Positions 61,641-64,000 of a DNA stretch of 64,000 nucleotides are shown in pieces. Source of the stretch: Diphasiastrum complanatum (Eukaryota > Streptophyta > Lycopodiopsida > Lycopodiales > Lycopodiaceae); contig CM055097.1 of NCBI GenBank assembly GCA_029204225.1, forward strand, positions 25,885,039 to 25,949,038, read 5' to 3'. Position 1 is the stretch's first letter; every line of letters starts with the position of its first letter. The position numbers and the translations under genes are program-made. Below the pieces are notes generated by a model that was not told where the DNA came from, did no database searches, and saw nothing but the letters and a program-made list of their open reading frames with translations.

Positions 61641-64000
61641 ATACACATATGGGCCATAGATTTGAGAGTTGAGTCCTCCACCATGTGACTAATTGGCCCA
61701 TATACAAATTACTTTTAGGGCCCAAATGGAACTACAAGGTCCTAACCCAATAAGTCTTAACTCCTCTAACCATATACAAAGGAAAAGCTTATTTTACCAA
61801 TCAGTCAAATCATAACTATCAAGGTACAAATCTATGAAAATCATCCTCAAATAGACCCATATAATGCAAAAGTTTAGAATACTAACCTTTAATGCAAAAA
61901 TTTAGAAGTGGACTAGCTAATGATTACAATGCAACATAACTTCCTTACTCAAGTAGTGAACAATCACTCTATCAAATTCCAAAAATTAAAAAGAGCTACA
62001 TAGAGAAAAGAAGAAAATAACAAAGAGCGTATATGACTTCAAAAAAAATCATGTGCAAGGTAAGTTAACTTTGGTTTGAAAGTAGTTACAAATACATGCT
62101 TACCCTCAAAATGTGTCAATGAAAATTTATGGCTGACCACACTTCGAATAAGAATCATCAGAATTTTGCATATCCTCTACAATGATAATAGAAAATCTTT
62201 TAGAGAAAGGAATATATCCAAATTCAGATTGTGTAGTTTGTCATGTCATAGATTATTAATATCTCAATGACAACGTTCATACCAATAACCAACAAAATAT
62301 CAAACCAGTGCAAAAATAAATATTAGCTATCAAGCGTTCTTCTCATCTCACTCAGTACCCAAGCATAGCTTGCTATTTGGGTTTCAAAATAATTCTGGTT
62401 CTCTAGGTTAGACCCAATGCTGAATAAGAAGAACAAGCTAACAATTACAAGATAAGAAAAACACAATAAGAGACAAGAAAGTTAAGGCATCACCATGGGA
62501 CTTCAGCTACAAACAAGGGTCAACGCAAAATAGATGACATAGTAAAATCAGGAAGGGAGAGTCCAAGCATTCTCATGATATATTGATCAATGAGTTGCAA
62601 GGTAATACTCACTGTTCCCAAATAAAAATGGGTACAAAATATACCTAACCTAAGACAATTGATGGAGTTGTTCCACTCCGTATTGCCACTTGTATGTTGC
62701 AAGTTCTCATTTATATCAGATCATTTCTTTCATTCTCCTGAAACAAAGTTTTTAAATTGGACTCTCAGAAGAAAGAGATCTACTCATGATATATTGATCA
62801 ATGAGTTGCAAGATAATACTCACTCTTCCCAAATAAAAATGGGTACAAATTATACCCAACCTAAGACATTTGATGGAGTTGTTCCACTCCGTATTGCCAC
62901 TTGCATGTTGCAAGTTCTCATTTGTATCAGATCATTTCTTTCATTCTCCTGAAACAAAGTTTTTAAATTGGACTCTCAGAAGAAAGAGATCTACAAGAAG
63001 AAGTCAAGTGAAGTAGATTACCACGCCACTGGCAATCAAGGAGACTTCAGATTCAAAAAAGGAAGAGATGGAAATCCTCTTTGATTCATCTCCCAAGAAG
63101 ATGATTTTAGCTTGTTGCCACATCATGCTTAAAGCAGCTTTTCCAAAATCTGTCATTGGAAATAAACCTTCCCATGAGAGAGGCGAGCTGGAATACCAAG
63201 CTCTCTCCTTGCGGTGTCCTCTCTGTACTCCTACCTACAAGGCAAAACTCCAAGATTAACTACAAATTGTCTCTCCTCCAAGCCCTTGAGCTCTCTACTG
63301 CATAGATAGGTGGAGTCACAGTCCATTAAATTAAGGGAGCAAATGCCCTTGTGAACATGGCCACCCAATTTCTATAAAGCTTCCATGCCTTCTGGGATCG
63401 AAAATGCACAGTATTTGATTTCCAAGGCCTACAGGCTGCACAAGGTTTAAAGCTGATATTTCATATAGCTTGCTAAATAATGAATTAGTCTTCACATGTG
63501 CAAGATTTTAGAGATGCAGGAAGCTAAAGTGGCATAGCTGATTCGGCACCTGTGATTTTGGGTCCTAACTGGGCTAAAACTGCTAGTTATCATGTATGTT
63601 CCCTTTCATAAAATTCGCAACAATACCACATGACTAAGCACCAACTTCTAAGATAGTGAATCAACTGATTAAACAGCACAGATGGTCCTCTACTTCCATG
63701 AAAAAAATTGGTCACTAGTTATCATGTCACTTAACAACGTCCTTATGCACCCCAAATGAAACAATGCCACATTAACAATAGTAAAATCAACAAATCTGGG
63801 CCCTTCAAGTTTTGATTCTAGCAAGCCCTTTTTAGGTAACAAAGAAATATTTTACATACAGTAAACACTTAACAGGTAGTTTCAAATGTATTGCAAACAA
63901 ATGTTCTTTTTCAAATTAAGGAACTATCCAAACTCAAAGTTGCTTATACAAAGAGCTAGCTAGCGGTTAGAATATGAAGCGACGACGTCACTGGAGACAT
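61641..64000. other. No recognised gene apart from a tandem duplication
   Basis: This is AT-rich sequence with short frames. I looked for the missing N-terminal UBA5 exons on the minus strand (glycine-rich nucleotide-binding loop, Trp-Met-Glu-Ser end) and did not find them. The 63068-63259 plus frame has no domain. Confidence 0.5.
62573..62994. repeat. 210-bp tandem duplication
   Basis: Unit 1 (62573-62782) and unit 2 (62783-62994) run from TCATGATATATTGATCAATG to AGAAAGAGATCTAC with only a handful of mismatches by eye. Each contains GATGGAGTTGTTCCACTCCG and TTTCATTCTCCTGAAACAAA. Confidence 0.92.

Noticed and set aside
1..64000. CRISPR-like arrays, rRNA, organellar or bacterial gene clusters
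   Set aside because: The only regular repeats are microsatellites, leader minisatellites and LTRs. No cas-like, rRNA or operon-like sequence was seen.

Overview
The window looks like repeat-rich nuclear DNA from a land plant with a large genome. The evidence is plant-type Copia and Ty3 LTR retrotransposons with initiator-tRNA-Met primer sites (TGGTATCAGAGC type), and one plant-like host gene with very long, transposon-filled introns. The LINEs have a CR1/Jockey/RTE-like reverse transcriptase rather than the usual seed-plant L1 type, so a fern, lycophyte or other non-flowering plant is my guess. That is inference only. I see no bacterial features, rRNA or CRISPR, and could not screen reliably for tRNA genes.

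Host gene: one gene is recognised with confidence. It is UBA5, the UFM1-activating E1 enzyme, on the minus strand. Seven exons between 10955 and 38106 join in frame across GT-AG introns to give the C-terminal 208 residues. They carry the catalytic-cysteine motif, both zinc-binding cysteine pairs, the UFM1/ATG8-binding WxIxL-type motif and the UFC1-binding tail with its stop codon. The adenylation half is not seen up to position 64000.

Left flank (1-10.9 kb): broken Ty3 gag (plus), Copia integrase (minus), a degraded Ty3 gag-protease-RT block (minus, 2.6-5.6 kb), a possible LTR near 6.9 kb, then sequence in which I recognise no gene.

UBA5 introns (11-38 kb): the 14.2 kb intron holds an old LTR relative, a truncated Copia element, a complete 4.2 kb LTR element without coding capacity (TSD CCTTG) nested in a Ty3 remnant, and a Ty3 gag remnant. 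The 4.9 kb intron holds a 5' half of a Copia element abutting a hAT transposase tail. The 4.3 kb intron holds a 1.9 kb short LTR element (TSD GAAGG) nested in an older duplicated repeat.

Upstream of the last visible UBA5 exon (38-64 kb): a series of related LINE copies lies head to tail. Most begin at a (TC)n microsatellite and share a 3' end with a small hairpin. A complete Copia element (43982-49191, TSD GGTAT) sits inside one of them. Further Ty3 remnants follow at 49.2-52 kb and 60-61.6 kb; the latter is split by a 495 bp insert with a perfect 9 bp target duplication. The last 2.4 kb shows only a 210 bp tandem duplication.

No autonomous element looks intact. All large reading frames other than UBA5 are retroelement or transposon fragments with stops, frameshifts or deletions.
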